From Rhizodiscina lignyota (taxonomy: Eukaryota > Ascomycota > Dothideomycetes > Aulographales > Rhizodiscinaceae), in the NCBI GenBank assembly GCA_010015805.1, contig ML978126.1, positions 434,001 to 498,000 of the forward strand: 64,000 nucleotides of DNA. Direction: 5' to 3'. Below are positions 10,884 to 20,601 of this stretch, piece by piece. The position numbers were made by a program, and so were the translations under genes. Each line of letters opens with the position of its first letter. The first letter of the stretch is position 1. The notes beneath the pieces were generated by a model. That model had not been told where the DNA came from. It ran no database searches and saw only the letters and a program-made list of their open reading frames with translations.

Positions 10884-12116
10884 TCAATCGCGCCTTGATG
10901 AACGGTACCGCTCCTTATCGTACTTTCGATCCTTCTCCCGATCCTTGCGACTACGATATCCGTCATCGGGAGAGGCACTTCTGTCCCGACCCGACCGATG
11001 GCGCCGGTCGTCATAACCTCGTTGATCGTCTTTCTTGCTTCGATGTCTGCGGTCTGTGGATGAACTCCTGTTTCGACGAGAGTCCCGGTGCTTGCGCTCT
11101 TCGTAGTCTCGGCTTCTCTCCCTACGCTTACGGTCTCTGTCTCTTGAGTCGTAGCCATGCTCTTCCCGGTGTTTACGGTGCTTCGATGACGAATCATGAT
11201 CTCTATCCGATTCATGCTTCGCTCCGTCCTTCTCTGGTAAGTAACGGATTAAGGTCTGGTCTTCGAGTTTCCGCTTCAGCTCTTCTTCCGTGAATTGCTT
11301 CCCCGTCTTTTTGTTCTCCATCATCACCGGGTTGTAGCCAATATCCACCTTCTTCTTGCCTTTGGCACTCTTTCCCCAGGCGCCAAGCTCGACCCCGACA
11401 GCTGCATCCTGCTTGGCGCCGATACCCAGCAGTGCTGGCCGATGTTTGATGAGTGTGGGCTTTGAAGCTGCTTGTCCCTTCTCCTTGCCAATGTCTTCGC
11501 CATCTTTCCAGCCCATGCCTCGTAGCAAAGCCGCGCCAAATTCTTCTACGGGGACCGCTGCATAATCCGCCAGAGTTGGGACGTCAGGAGCTTCGCGATA
11601 ATCGCGGTTGAACACCTCTTCCTCGGTTTCAACATTTGGGAGAACGAGGTCCGACTTCGCTTTTTCTCCTAGGAGGGCGGCTAGCGCTCTCTCATCGTCC
11701 GTCATCGTCTTCTTCTCGTCCTTCGTCTCTGCCGCAATATGCTCGACTTCAACCTCTTGCTTCTCCATAACATTCAATCCATATGACTTTGGCGCGCCAT
11801 TCTTCTCGTCTGGCATATCTCGTCCATTTCTTTCTTCTCCCGGTAGGCCCGTCTTCTGTCTCTTCCGTCGGCTCTCCTCCATCCAGTCACGATTCGGCTG
11901 AGCCTTGATTACCAACGGCTCCCTTTTCTTGGGTGTATGCTTCTCATGTATAGCGCCGCCAGCAGCAAGGTCAAAATGTGAAACCTCGTGTGCCTTGCCT
12001 TCTGCATCGTCTTCGAGATCGGAGTCATGATCGCCAAGCGCAGGTTTTCGTGTTGGAGGTGGGGGAACTGTGGTCTTTTTGGTTCCCAGCGTGAGGGAGA
12101 ACCGAGGGCCAGACAT
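10884..12116 (-). CDS. SPP2: Pre-mRNA-splicing factor Spp2 (G-patch)
   Basis: Intronless 410-aa homologue of Spp2/GPKOW, the G-patch cofactor that docks on the DEAH helicase Prp2 and activates the spliceosome before the first catalytic step. The N-terminal FSLTLG motif is typical of the family. The Spp2-type G-patch reads VEEFGAALLRGMGW, then KPTLIKHRPALLGIGA at about residues 190-235. It is followed by the conserved basic segment YNPVMMENKKTGK and EEELKRKLEDQ. The last ~110 residues are an extreme Arg/Asp/Ser/His tail, longer than in yeast and like SR-type splicing proteins. It is expected in the nucleus. The family call is strong. Confidence 0.92.
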   Translation of the reverse strand: MSGPRFSLTLGTKKTTVPPPPTRKPALGDHDSDLEDDAEGKAHEVSHFDLAAGGAIHEKHTPKKREPLVIKAQPNRDWMEESRRKRQKTGLPGEERNGRDMPDEKNGAPKSYGLNVMEKQEVEVEHIAAETKDEKKTMTDDERALAALLGEKAKSDLVLPNVETEEEVFNRDYREAPDVPTLADYAAVPVEEFGAALLRGMGWKDGEDIGKEKGQAASKPTLIKHRPALLGIGAKQDAAVGVELGAWGKSAKGKKKVDIGYNPVMMENKKTGKQFTEEELKRKLEDQTLIRYLPEKDGAKHESDRDHDSSSKHRKHREEHGYDSRDRDRKRRERSRDYEERKHRDSRRNRSSSTDRRHRSKKDDQRGYDDRRHRSGRDRSASPDDGYRSRKDREKDRKYDKERYRSSRRD

Positions 12117-13600
12117 GGCGAGTATAAGGCGTGGGTTGTTTTGTTGAGGGAGGAGTAGAGTGAAGAGTGTAAGTGTTTATGCGAAGGCGCGAATATCTAC
12201 TTCGTACATACCCCGTGGTGAGCGACAATTTACCGGAAATTAGCCGACGCCGAAGAGACATTTTGCACTAGTCCACTTTGAGCGTCTATATACTAAGACT
12301 TCATGACGAACTGACTTAAGTATCGACTAATTTGAGTAGATATTAGCTACGTAAGATATTGTAATAAAACCACTCTTAATTTCTAATGTAGATAATACAT
12401 TCGTCTTGTCACCTTCTGTCTTTGTGCCAGCATCGTTCTAGGGATCGTTCTCAGGCATTACGGATACCAACTACCTCGACTGTACGCCGGTGAGGCCTCG
12501 GTCAAGCAGATGCACCGTATAACAACGAGTCTCTCATTTTCAAGCTGAGAGGATTGAAAACAATCCAGTTGTTGGCTTCCAACCTCCCTCAACTTCCGAC
12601 AAATTGTGGGATACACATGTGCCAGGTATCACTCTGTCGCCATCTGTGGCTCCCTTATGGTAGCAGGCATTCGTTCGAGATAAACCAGGCAAGATTTCTC
12701 GCGCAGCAAGGCTATGATAGTGCTCTAGTCCCAACTCCGCCAAATTCCTGTTCACGTGATCAGCATTGATGCGTCTGGGCCATTATTCCACGATCTCGTT
12801 CGAGTCGCTCATCCCACCACAATGCCCGCCATCAGTTGCTGCGCTGCTCTGTGCTTAGTGTGACGTAGGCATATGGTATCACAAAATGGAATCTCGCAAA
12901 GACCTACGGTTCGAAACGGAAAACCGTCTAGCTCGTACCTGTTCTGACGGCCATCAAACGGCCATCAGATCAGTGGATAACCTGTACTTTTACAAGATTT
13001 GGTGGTGGACTAAGTAGCAGAGCATGTTCTGCTCCGGCGTAAATCGAAGCGATGGCTAAACTCGTAAGTCGAGTGGGGAACGTGTACCTGCAGCGTTGCT
13101 AAGCAAGGATCTCCAAGGTTGCATTGAAACTAAAGTCAGCGATGTTTACGCATCTGTGCATCTGCATTTGAATCTCGTGCATTTATGGGGCCGACGTTCC
13201 CTCACTCGCCGTCTGTCCCAGCAGAGTTCTCCGACAAGTTGCATGTATTTCCGCAACGTGGGAAGTTCTTGTGGTACCGACAAAGCACGCATAATTTATC
13301 CGGCAGGCTCAGAGAGTTGTCTTCTGGTAGCTCTCCGCAGAAGATCGCCGGTAGATCTGGTTTTGGTGGTTACACTGTCAAGGTACCGGCGGTCGACAGG
13401 CGGAGACAGATGCGGGGAATATGCCAGAGACATTAGGCTTCATGTGCATATCTGGAAGGTCCTGCGGCCCTCACACGTATATGGGGAGTTACGTCCGGTA
13501 GCGGAAATGCTATAATACTGGTAGAGTCGCCCAATTCTGAAGGTGTCCTGTTTCGAGGTGGTTGAAAGTACCTCTTGTGCCAAGTCGTCCCATCTCCACA
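12117..13600. other. Intergenic, divergent promoters
   Basis: About 1.5 kb between the divergent Spp2 and GH79 starts. A TA-rich patch lies at 12280-12400. ACGGCCATCA is directly repeated at 12947-12956 and 12958-12967. A plus-strand 139-codon frame at 13096-13515 resembles nothing and starts in no clear context. No gene called. Confidence 0.6.
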
Positions 13601-15296
13601 ATGTTTTTCCGGTCTCCACTTCTCTCGACGTCGCTCCTAACCTTGCCAGCACTCATCTATTCGCAAAGCACCCTCACGCCGTCGCTGCAGTCATATAACA
13701 AGCCAGCACCAGCGAATGGATACTATATCGATGTTGCAGATACTGCAAAGGGCGTCGCTGCGCCTCTTCCCGAGGGATTTGTCGCATATTCGATAGAGTT
13801 CGCATACTTCCCAGACTTTGCTGGAAATAGATCAGAGCCGAATACGTTCTCAGATAATCTGCTGAACAATCTGCGAGATATTCAAGGCACGAAGCCGTAC
13901 ATTCGTGTAGGAGGAAATACGCAGTACGTCTCATGGAACAGAGAGGATTGCGGCAGAGGCGAAGAGCACTGCGACGCTAACCCGGATCAGAGACTATGCA
14001 TTATACAATGCCAGCCTGAAGACAGCGACATTCGGTATTGTGGTTCCGTCTCGATCTCCTGACTATCCGTACATCCTCTACATTGGCCCGTCGTATTTCG
14101 AATCGTACGAAACCTGGCCCGGTACCCGCTTCAGCCACGGTTTCAACCTGGGCAAGAACGGAACCGTCGGTCGTCAGACCCTGCTCGCAACAGCTCCGCT
14201 TGCCTGTAAAGCTCTTGGTAGGGATAAGTTATACTATTGGGAGCTCGGAAATGAACCAGATTTGTATAAGACCAGCGCCCAAGGTGTCGTGCGACCTGCA
14301 AACTGGACCGAAGAAGACTATATCGCGGAATGGAAGAGCGGGACGAATGCTGCCGAGAGCGTCTTCAGGCGTGTATGCCCTGAACTGACGGGGTATAGTC
14401 GCAATCGTTGGCTGGCGCCTTCCTTCGCGGGGACCTCGAACAGTCTCAATGATGTGACGACTTGGAAGGATGGACTTGACTCTGCTCACAATATTGCTTT
14501 GGATTCCATACACAATTATATCGGTGGTGCCACACAGCCTGGCGTAACGCTGCAGGGCACCTTGATGAACCATACCAAGACAACGTCGAGTGTCGACAAT
14601 CTGATCGCGCTGAGGAACAATCTGTCGTATACCGGTGTGCCTTTCATCCTCGGTGAGACCAACTCTCTGTATAATGAAGGCGCTCCAGGGTTGTCGAACA
14701 GCTTCGGGGCCGCGTTATGGGGCGTGGATTTCAATCTCTACTGTGCCTCCCAAGGCATCAGGCGTGTCCATATGCATCAGGGAACGGATTACAGGTATGC
14801 CTCGTGGCAGCCGGTCGATACGAACAAGACGACGAAAGGGACGAAGGCGCCGTACTATGGCAACATTGCCGTTGCCAACATGCTAGGAGACCTAACGAAG
14901 TCTGAAGTTCAGATCAAGAATTTGCTGCTCAAAAAGGAGAGAGAGGCGGCCTACGCAGCGTATGTCAATGGAAAGCTGAAGAGAGTCTTGGTGATCAACA
15001 TGGTCGCCTACAATTATTCAGTACCAGACCCAGGGAAACGTCCGACTTCGACGTACAGCTTCAAGCTTCCGGAGAGCTGTTCTGGCATTGGAGTTGCGAA
15101 CTACCTGCAAGCGAACGGTAGCGACGCGATTACCGGTATCACCTGGAATGGAATTAGCTATAATTACGAGCTCGACAGCGGCAAACCGAAGCTACTTGGA
15201 AATGTAACGAAGAACACGCCGCTCTACATCAGTGGTGGTGTGTTGAACGTGGAGCTGCGGGATTCCGAGGCCGCCATGGTGAACCTCAAATGCTGA
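13601..15296 (+). CDS. GH79 beta-glucuronidase-like glycoside hydrolase, secreted
   Basis: Two exons (13601-13923, 13991-15296) give 542 aa. The 67-nt intron removal changes frame and restores VGGNTQ-DYALYNAS, the family strand. The N-terminus MFFRSPLLSTSLLTLPALIYSQ is a signal peptide. The clan-A (beta/alpha)8 barrel shows the acid/base glutamate in WELGNEPDL (Glu196) and the nucleophile in ILGETNSL (Glu330), followed by GAALWGVDFNLY and an HMHQGT motif. The last ~100 residues form the GH79 C-terminal beta domain. Fungal relatives act on glucuronic-acid-bearing glycans such as arabinogalactan side chains. Many N-glycosylation sequons fit secretion. Activity on beta-glucuronides is likely but not proven by sequence. 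Confidence 0.93.
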
Positions 15297-17141
15297 TGTA
15301 ATCGCTATACACGAGCAGGAATAACAGAATTCGCGTCCATTGATCACGAAATGATGTTGCTGACTGACCTATTCATATCGATTCCCGATGTCAAATTCAT
15401 TCATCGAACAATTTCTGTGGTTTGTTGTTGTGATCGTTTCATTTCAGTCAACCGGAAAAATATTTTTGCTGTCTTGGTTGGAGGGAATTATTTCTTTCAT
15501 ACTTACCTATATATTCAATTTCAAGTTTTCAAAGTCTTAATAGAGTCGGGAATTGGCTGAATGGCTCAGTGGTATCGTTGTTTTGCCCAACATCCCCAAA
15601 TATATATTTGGATCTAACTGGATGAGGTCAAGCGTTATGGGCGGGCATTGCAATTTACACCACATACGAGTCTTGGGCATCTGGCAGTCGCTTCATACAC
15701 CCAACCTAACAATAAGTGTTCCTAAGCGGCTGCATCACAGATGAACTTATTGCTGGAATCCCTAGGATTTCAGCGCCGGACTGGATGTCACCAAATACCT
15801 CGTGATGTTCATCCCACAGTCATACTGCATGGCAAAACAGGCCCCGATTGGACTAGGTGTGTGTGGACCGAGTAAAGGCCAGGAATATTGAATTCCCCTA
15901 CCGTTGCTCCTGAAGCCCATCTAGCTCCCGGATTTTTTTTTGTCTTTCTTATCTAAAGTTCCTCATACATATCGGTAGGTGGGACTGGGTATCCTTTTGC
16001 CTGGTATACATATCCTTCTCATAATGGTTCTCGTATGTGTGGGACTTGTTGTCTTTTTGCCTGGCGCACAAGTCCTTCCCGCCTGATGCTCCATCCACAC
16101 GTGGGCGGGACATAGCAAGCTTTCGCCTGCCACACAACACCCGCGGGCATTGCAGAGCTATGGTTGCAATGCTTCAGAAATCAAAAGGCCCGGAGTTCGA
16201 AACTGAGGAGGAGAGCTCAAAATGCCTCTTTTAATTTTTATTCACAACTTCCTCTGGCAGTTGATTTAAGTTTTTCTCTCAAACCACACTTAGCCTAGAG
16301 ATTCTTGCCCTCAACCGTGATCGCTGACGCCTCTATCTAAGTAGAAGGATGCGTGATTTGCTATGAGAATTGCGATGCACCAGGTGGAATGCATGTTTGG
16401 TCACTCACGCGCAGCGACAGCGTCACTCTAGCATTTGGCGCATCTACTATTGTTTACAAGAATTTTGGCTATCTGGCCATCGTGCGCATCAACCTTGCTT
16501 CCGTGAATCCTTCTGTATATTCGCGGCTTGGGTTTTCAAAACCATGGCGTCGCAAATGCAATTGCGAAGACCCAAATAACACGTCAAGGCACTGACTAAT
16601 CACTGAAAGCGCGAATTACAATTTCTAAAGCGTAAACAAAGCTCAACGACAATGCTGGAGATGCGGGAGAGTGATCGTGCGTGGCGCGCCCACGGCTACA
16701 AGCAGCATGCCCGACACCACAACCACAAGCTTTCCGAGTATAAGCCCAGAGTTGCAGATGGAGCTTCTAACAGCAGAGTCAGAAGTCTTTTGGATAAGCG
16801 GCCGCACATGAATATCGTATCTATCCCGGGAGCAAAATTTCAGCGACGCACAGTGGCGGCATCATGAGTGCTCCACTCTGCCAAAGGGTCTGACATTCCA
16901 GTACATGCGTAGGTTTTCATCACACAAGTTCAACATTACGTGCAATTGAGAGGTATGGAGATTTGTAAAGCCGTTTCATTTGATTTCAATGCCATAAAAC
17001 TCCGCTGATGCAACGCTAAGCTCAGTTCAGATTCAGATCACAGAAGTTTGAAAAGCGCAAAGATGCCAGAGTCCCTTCGCCGCTCGCTGTCAACGAAAAC
17101 AGATGCGATATTTCTCGTGAGTCATGCACAGAGCAAGCCAT
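15297..17141. other. Long non-coding stretch with tandem repeat
   Basis: About 1.85 kb with no supported gene between convergent genes. It holds a three-unit degenerate tandem repeat (15979-16136), a tRNA A-box look-alike near 15560 and a B-box look-alike near 16195 that do not form a tRNA. Short frames lie on both strands. It looks like decayed sequence plus 3' UTRs. Confidence 0.6.
15979..16136. repeat. Degenerate ~60-bp tandem repeat, three units
   Basis: Units begin near 15979, 16039 and 16101. Units 1 and 2 share GTGGGACT at the start, TTTTGCCTGG in the middle and TCCTTC later at the same spacing; unit 3 (GTGGGCGGGAC...TTTCGCCTG) is more diverged. On the minus strand the first two units read as a repeated RQKDxxSH peptide, but there is no sign of a real gene. 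Confidence 0.7.
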
Positions 17142-19865
17142 TCACCTCCTCCTGCGTCCATGCTTGGGCGTCTCCTCCGTCCCTTCGCTCAGATTGCTCT
17201 CGCTCTCCTCCTCTACAGGCGCTGGCGTCCTTCTCGCGCTCCGACTCGCCCGTCCATCTCTGCGTCTCCTCCTCTCACGATCCCTCCAGCCAATATTACT
17301 TGCGCTGTCATCAGGCGCAAGCTCGCTCCTTCCATCGTCAAAGTCCAATACCGATGCACCATCGCCTTCACCATCCCAGCCAACTCCTCCCCACCCGCTT
17401 GCCATACTCGCCGGCGTGCCGAGACGCACCTCCACACCGCCGACGCCAGAGCCACGACGCGCCTGCGCAGCAGCAGCTAAGCCAGCAGAGCGTTCGCGGA
17501 GCGCAGTGCGTACGGCCTCGGCTTTGTTGTGCAAGGCCTCGAAAGCGTCTTCAAGTGCTTCCATACCGGCATAGATTTCGCGTTCGACTTCTGCCAGGGC
17601 GGCAATCTCGGTCTCTTCGTCGAGCTGGACGGGAGCGCCGAAGGACGAAGGGCCACCACCGTTCTGCGCAGGCGTCGGGCCACGGGACATGCCGGCAGGG
17701 GTGGTGGTGCGATAGTTGAATGGTGTTGAAGAAACCCCGTTGGAAGGACTGAACGGCGTGGTCGTGCGTGAGTGCGGAGCATGCAGTGGACCTCTTGAAG
17801 GGCCGCGACTCATGACGGGGGAGGCGGAGTTTGGCGGTGGGAAGGCGCTTTCAGCACCGCTCCAAAGAAAGCCGTCGAAGCGTCCGGAGATGAGGATTTC
17901 CCACTCGTGAGGTGAGACTGCGGCAATGGTCGCGAGGATTGCGTGCATGTGAGGGTTATTCAGAAGGTAAATTGTGGACTCGGGGTCTCGTGGCAAATTA
18001 GCTAATCGATAAAGGCGTTGGAGAGCCAGTGCAGTTTTGGGTATCATTTCGCTTTTCGGTGCATTAAGAGGTGTTGGTGCTCGTGACGCTGGAAGGGTAG
18101 ACATGCCACGAAGAAGTGCATGGAATAGAGGTCGATTTTCGGGCTCGAGATGGGTGAGTATTGCGAACGTGAGTGTTTCATCATCAACTTCCTGAGGCGG
18201 TGAAGTCGGTATCTCCGGTTGAGTTGCAAGCCATGCCTGAACTGCCGTCTTGGTCTTCTTCGATTGACGGATATAATGATCTCGATACTCCTCCGGGACA
18301 TCGATGTCAAGTTTCTGCATCGGTGCTTCAGTGCCTGAGATACCAAGACCAGTAGAAGAGCCAGAGATGGAGAATGGCGGCCACTGCGGAAGCTCTCGTC
18401 GACCAGAAACGTACTCGAGAATCTCGCCCCAGCTGACACCGGTGTCTTCTGCAGCAGCGGCAGGGCTCTTCGGTGCAGAGTCTTTGCACATGATGCAAGT
18501 GCATGTCTCTGAAGATATGTTCCGAGCGAAAACCGCTTCGAGACGATCGAGGAGACGACGTGCAACGGACCTATAGCCTGTTGCTACGGCAATAGAACCA
18601 TTCTTGCCCATGACCTGTTTGTACGAGTCCAGGATATTGTTCAGCGGAGCAAAGATGGTCTGAACGCTCGGAGACACGGCAGGCGGACGATTGACGCCAT
18701 TCTGCTGTTGGCCAACTAATGTAGCGATAGGCGAAACCCCTGCTAGGAGGCTTCGGGGTATCACGTGTGCTAAACCTCCATTTTGCAACAGGTAATCGAC
18801 GCGCGGAACGTTTTGTAGCATAACAGGCGGTGGTGGTGGAGGCGGAGGCGGGGGCGGAGGCCCAGGCGTATTGAGAGACATTTGTTTTGGAGAGAAAGGA
18901 CTTGCATCTCTAGATCCAAGGACTTCAACCATGGGAGTGCTCTTTGGTCCAGGGGGTGATTGTGGAAATGATGGTTCGTGAGCGATAGGTGTGCGAGGAG
19001 AGGAATCCTGAGCGGAAGCTGGTGAGGATTCGGTTTCTTCAACGACCGGCTCTGGTTTCGTGGATATGGCACGTGGAGGGGCAGCAATCGATGTCGCATC
19101 AGAATCTGTCGTTTGTGTAACCTCTGAAGTTGCGTGGGTCTGCGTCGCAGTCGTGCTTTCACGCACGGTACTGGGCTTCGACGATTGAGTTGTGCCAGAT
19201 ACCGCAGAAGCTGTCGTATTTCGGCGGAGGCTGGAGGCAGATGATGACTCTCTCAAGCCCGAGGATCGCACGCCAGCATCGATGCTCCGCCGCTTCTCGG
19301 GCGTCACCACCCTCACTTTATTCGGTGTCCTCATGTGGTTCGCACTCGCAGGTCGTCGAACGTCTGATGCTGCTGTCAAGGGTGGACTAGGTGGTGCGGC
19401 GCCAGTAGTTGCTGGTCGAGGTCCTGGCTCCTTCTCACCGCCCCGTCCCAGATCTGTAGTATTCGGAGTGTACAGAGACAGCCTCGGATTGATGACGTCT
19501 TCTCTGCTTCCAATAGCCTCTTTGCTGTGTGCTTTCGAGAAGGAGGGATACACGCTGGGCCTCACGCTCTCTGGCGAGTTCGTCGAAGCTCTCCGCTCCA
19601 TCTCTGGTACTACAGAGGCCATCTTGGTGCTGCCCGACGAGTGGGACACTGTCCTGTGTGTTCTCTCCCTCCTCGAACTGTCCCGATCGCGCTCCTTATT
19701 CGAGGATGACGAGGACGCCTTGCTGCGGGTTTTGGAGGAGCGGACCTTGTCTCTGTCGCGGTCTCTGTCTCTGTCTCGATCACGCTCTCGCTCGCGGTCC
19801 CGGTCCTTGGCTTTCGACGAATCTCGATCGTGCGTCTTCTTCTTCCGCTGCGTTTGAGAAAACAT
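17142..19865 (-). CDS. Large Arg/Asp- and Pro-rich protein, function unknown
   Basis: Single open frame of 907 aa; I do not recognise a named family. It opens MFSQTQRKKKTHDRD and runs into an Arg-Asp dipeptide stretch (residues ~18-42). A Ser/Thr/Pro-rich disordered half follows. A run of twelve prolines precedes the probable folded core (about residues 345-670): PRVDYLLQNGGLAHVIPRSL, FAPLNNILDSYKQVM, a CTCIMCK cysteine cluster, SWGEILEYVSGRRELP, then helices ending in ISGRFDGFLWSG. A coiled region (EIAALAEVEREIYAGME) and a basic tail close it. Coherent composition over 2.7 kb and ordered blocks argue for a real gene. The RD run and basic tail suggest a nuclear or RNA-linked role, which is inference only. 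A 221-codon antisense frame at 19192-19857 mirrors the low-complexity part and is not a gene. Confidence 0.8.
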   Translation of the reverse strand: MFSQTQRKKKTHDRDSSKAKDRDRERERDRDRDRDRDRDKVRSSKTRSKASSSSSNKERDRDSSRRERTHRTVSHSSGSTKMASVVPEMERRASTNSPESVRPSVYPSFSKAHSKEAIGSREDVINPRLSLYTPNTTDLGRGGEKEPGPRPATTGAAPPSPPLTAASDVRRPASANHMRTPNKVRVVTPEKRRSIDAGVRSSGLRESSSASSLRRNTTASAVSGTTQSSKPSTVRESTTATQTHATSEVTQTTDSDATSIAAPPRAISTKPEPVVEETESSPASAQDSSPRTPIAHEPSFPQSPPGPKSTPMVEVLGSRDASPFSPKQMSLNTPGPPPPPPPPPPPPVMLQNVPRVDYLLQNGGLAHVIPRSLLAGVSPIATLVGQQQNGVNRPPAVSPSVQTIFAPLNNILDSYKQVMGKNGSIAVATGYRSVARRLLDRLEAVFARNISSETCTCIMCKDSAPKSPAAAAEDTGVSWGEILEYVSGRRELPQWPPFSISGSSTGLGISGTEAPMQKLDIDVPEEYRDHYIRQSKKTKTAVQAWLATQPEIPTSPPQEVDDETLTFAILTHLEPENRPLFHALLRGMSTLPASRAPTPLNAPKSEMIPKTALALQRLYRLANLPRDPESTIYLLNNPHMHAILATIAAVSPHEWEILISGRFDGFLWSGAESAFPPPNSASPVMSRGPSRGPLHAPHSRTTTPFSPSNGVSSTPFNYRTTTPAGMSRGPTPAQNGGGPSSFGAPVQLDEETEIAALAEVEREIYAGMEALEDAFEALHNKAEAVRTALRERSAGLAAAAQARRGSGVGGVEVRLGTPASMASGWGGVGWDGEGDGASVLDFDDGRSELAPDDSASNIGWRDRERRRRRDGRASRSARRTPAPVEEESESNLSEGTEETPKHGRRRR

Positions 19866-20601
19866 TATGGCTCCGGGCGGGCATTACGCTGCCGGGCCCT
19901 TTTACCTCAGCAGATGCTTGCTGCTAGCTCCCGTGCCGGAGGTGGTCGAGGTCGAAGGATGAGGCCGGGGTGGGTTGGGATGCGCGTTCAGCGCTTAGCA
20001 GGCCGGGGGATTGGGTCGGGTTCAGATGCAGACACCAAATCAGCGTGTTGGGTTTGCCATGCACCCGAGAAGGTATCGGAAGCTTTCAGAGCCTGCCGTT
20101 TGAGATGCGTGAGATGATCTGCGCAGCGTGCACTGTTGCCTGAGTGAAATTGGCATGTGTTGGAGGCTGAAGGCGGGCACTGTTCTAATTTGAGGCGTGG
20201 CTTCACGGCTGGCCCAAAAGTTGGCCAACATGTCACCCATGCGCTGGCGTTTGTAGGGCTGAGATGCCAGATGCGTCACGTGGGATGTTCGCATGGATTA
20301 TTATGAAACTGGATCTACACTTCAATGTAGCCCTTCGAGACATAAAGCGCTAAAGTCCTCTAGTATTTGTGCGGTCTTGTTGCACTGTGTGCCACGGAAC
20401 AGCAAACGACACAAGGTATGCACAATAACACTTTTGGACATTGCTGTAGAACGCAAGTCGGGTATCCTGCTACAACGGAACTCCAGATGTCGACAAAACA
20501 AGCCGAACCAACACGACGAATGGCTAATCTATCAAATCGGCGGAGGCACCATGCTTCTGGAACAGCAGCCACCACCCACCACCAACTATTCCGCTATCCA
20601 C
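19866..20601. other. Intergenic, promoter of the RD-rich gene
   Basis: 736 bp between the glycosylase stop and the next start on the same strand. Nothing recognisable beyond expected 3' UTR and promoter. Confidence 0.6.

Noticed and set aside
13096-13515. 139-codon plus-strand frame before the GH79 gene
   Set aside because: Composition and lack of motifs look random, and it lies in the divergent promoter region.
15553-15600. tRNA A-box look-alike (TGGCTCAGTGGT) with a weak anticodon-like stem
   Set aside because: No B-box follows within 60 nt and the acceptor ends do not pair.
16145-16227. tRNA-like piece: GGGCATT and AATGCCT can pair and a TTCGAAAC box lies between
   Set aside because: The T-arm does not abut the putative acceptor strand and the D and anticodon arms fail. 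At most a very decayed tRNA-derived relic.
19192-19857. 221-codon frame antisense to the RD-rich gene
   Set aside because: It mirrors the low-complexity Arg/Asp and Ser coding of the opposite strand and shows no domain.
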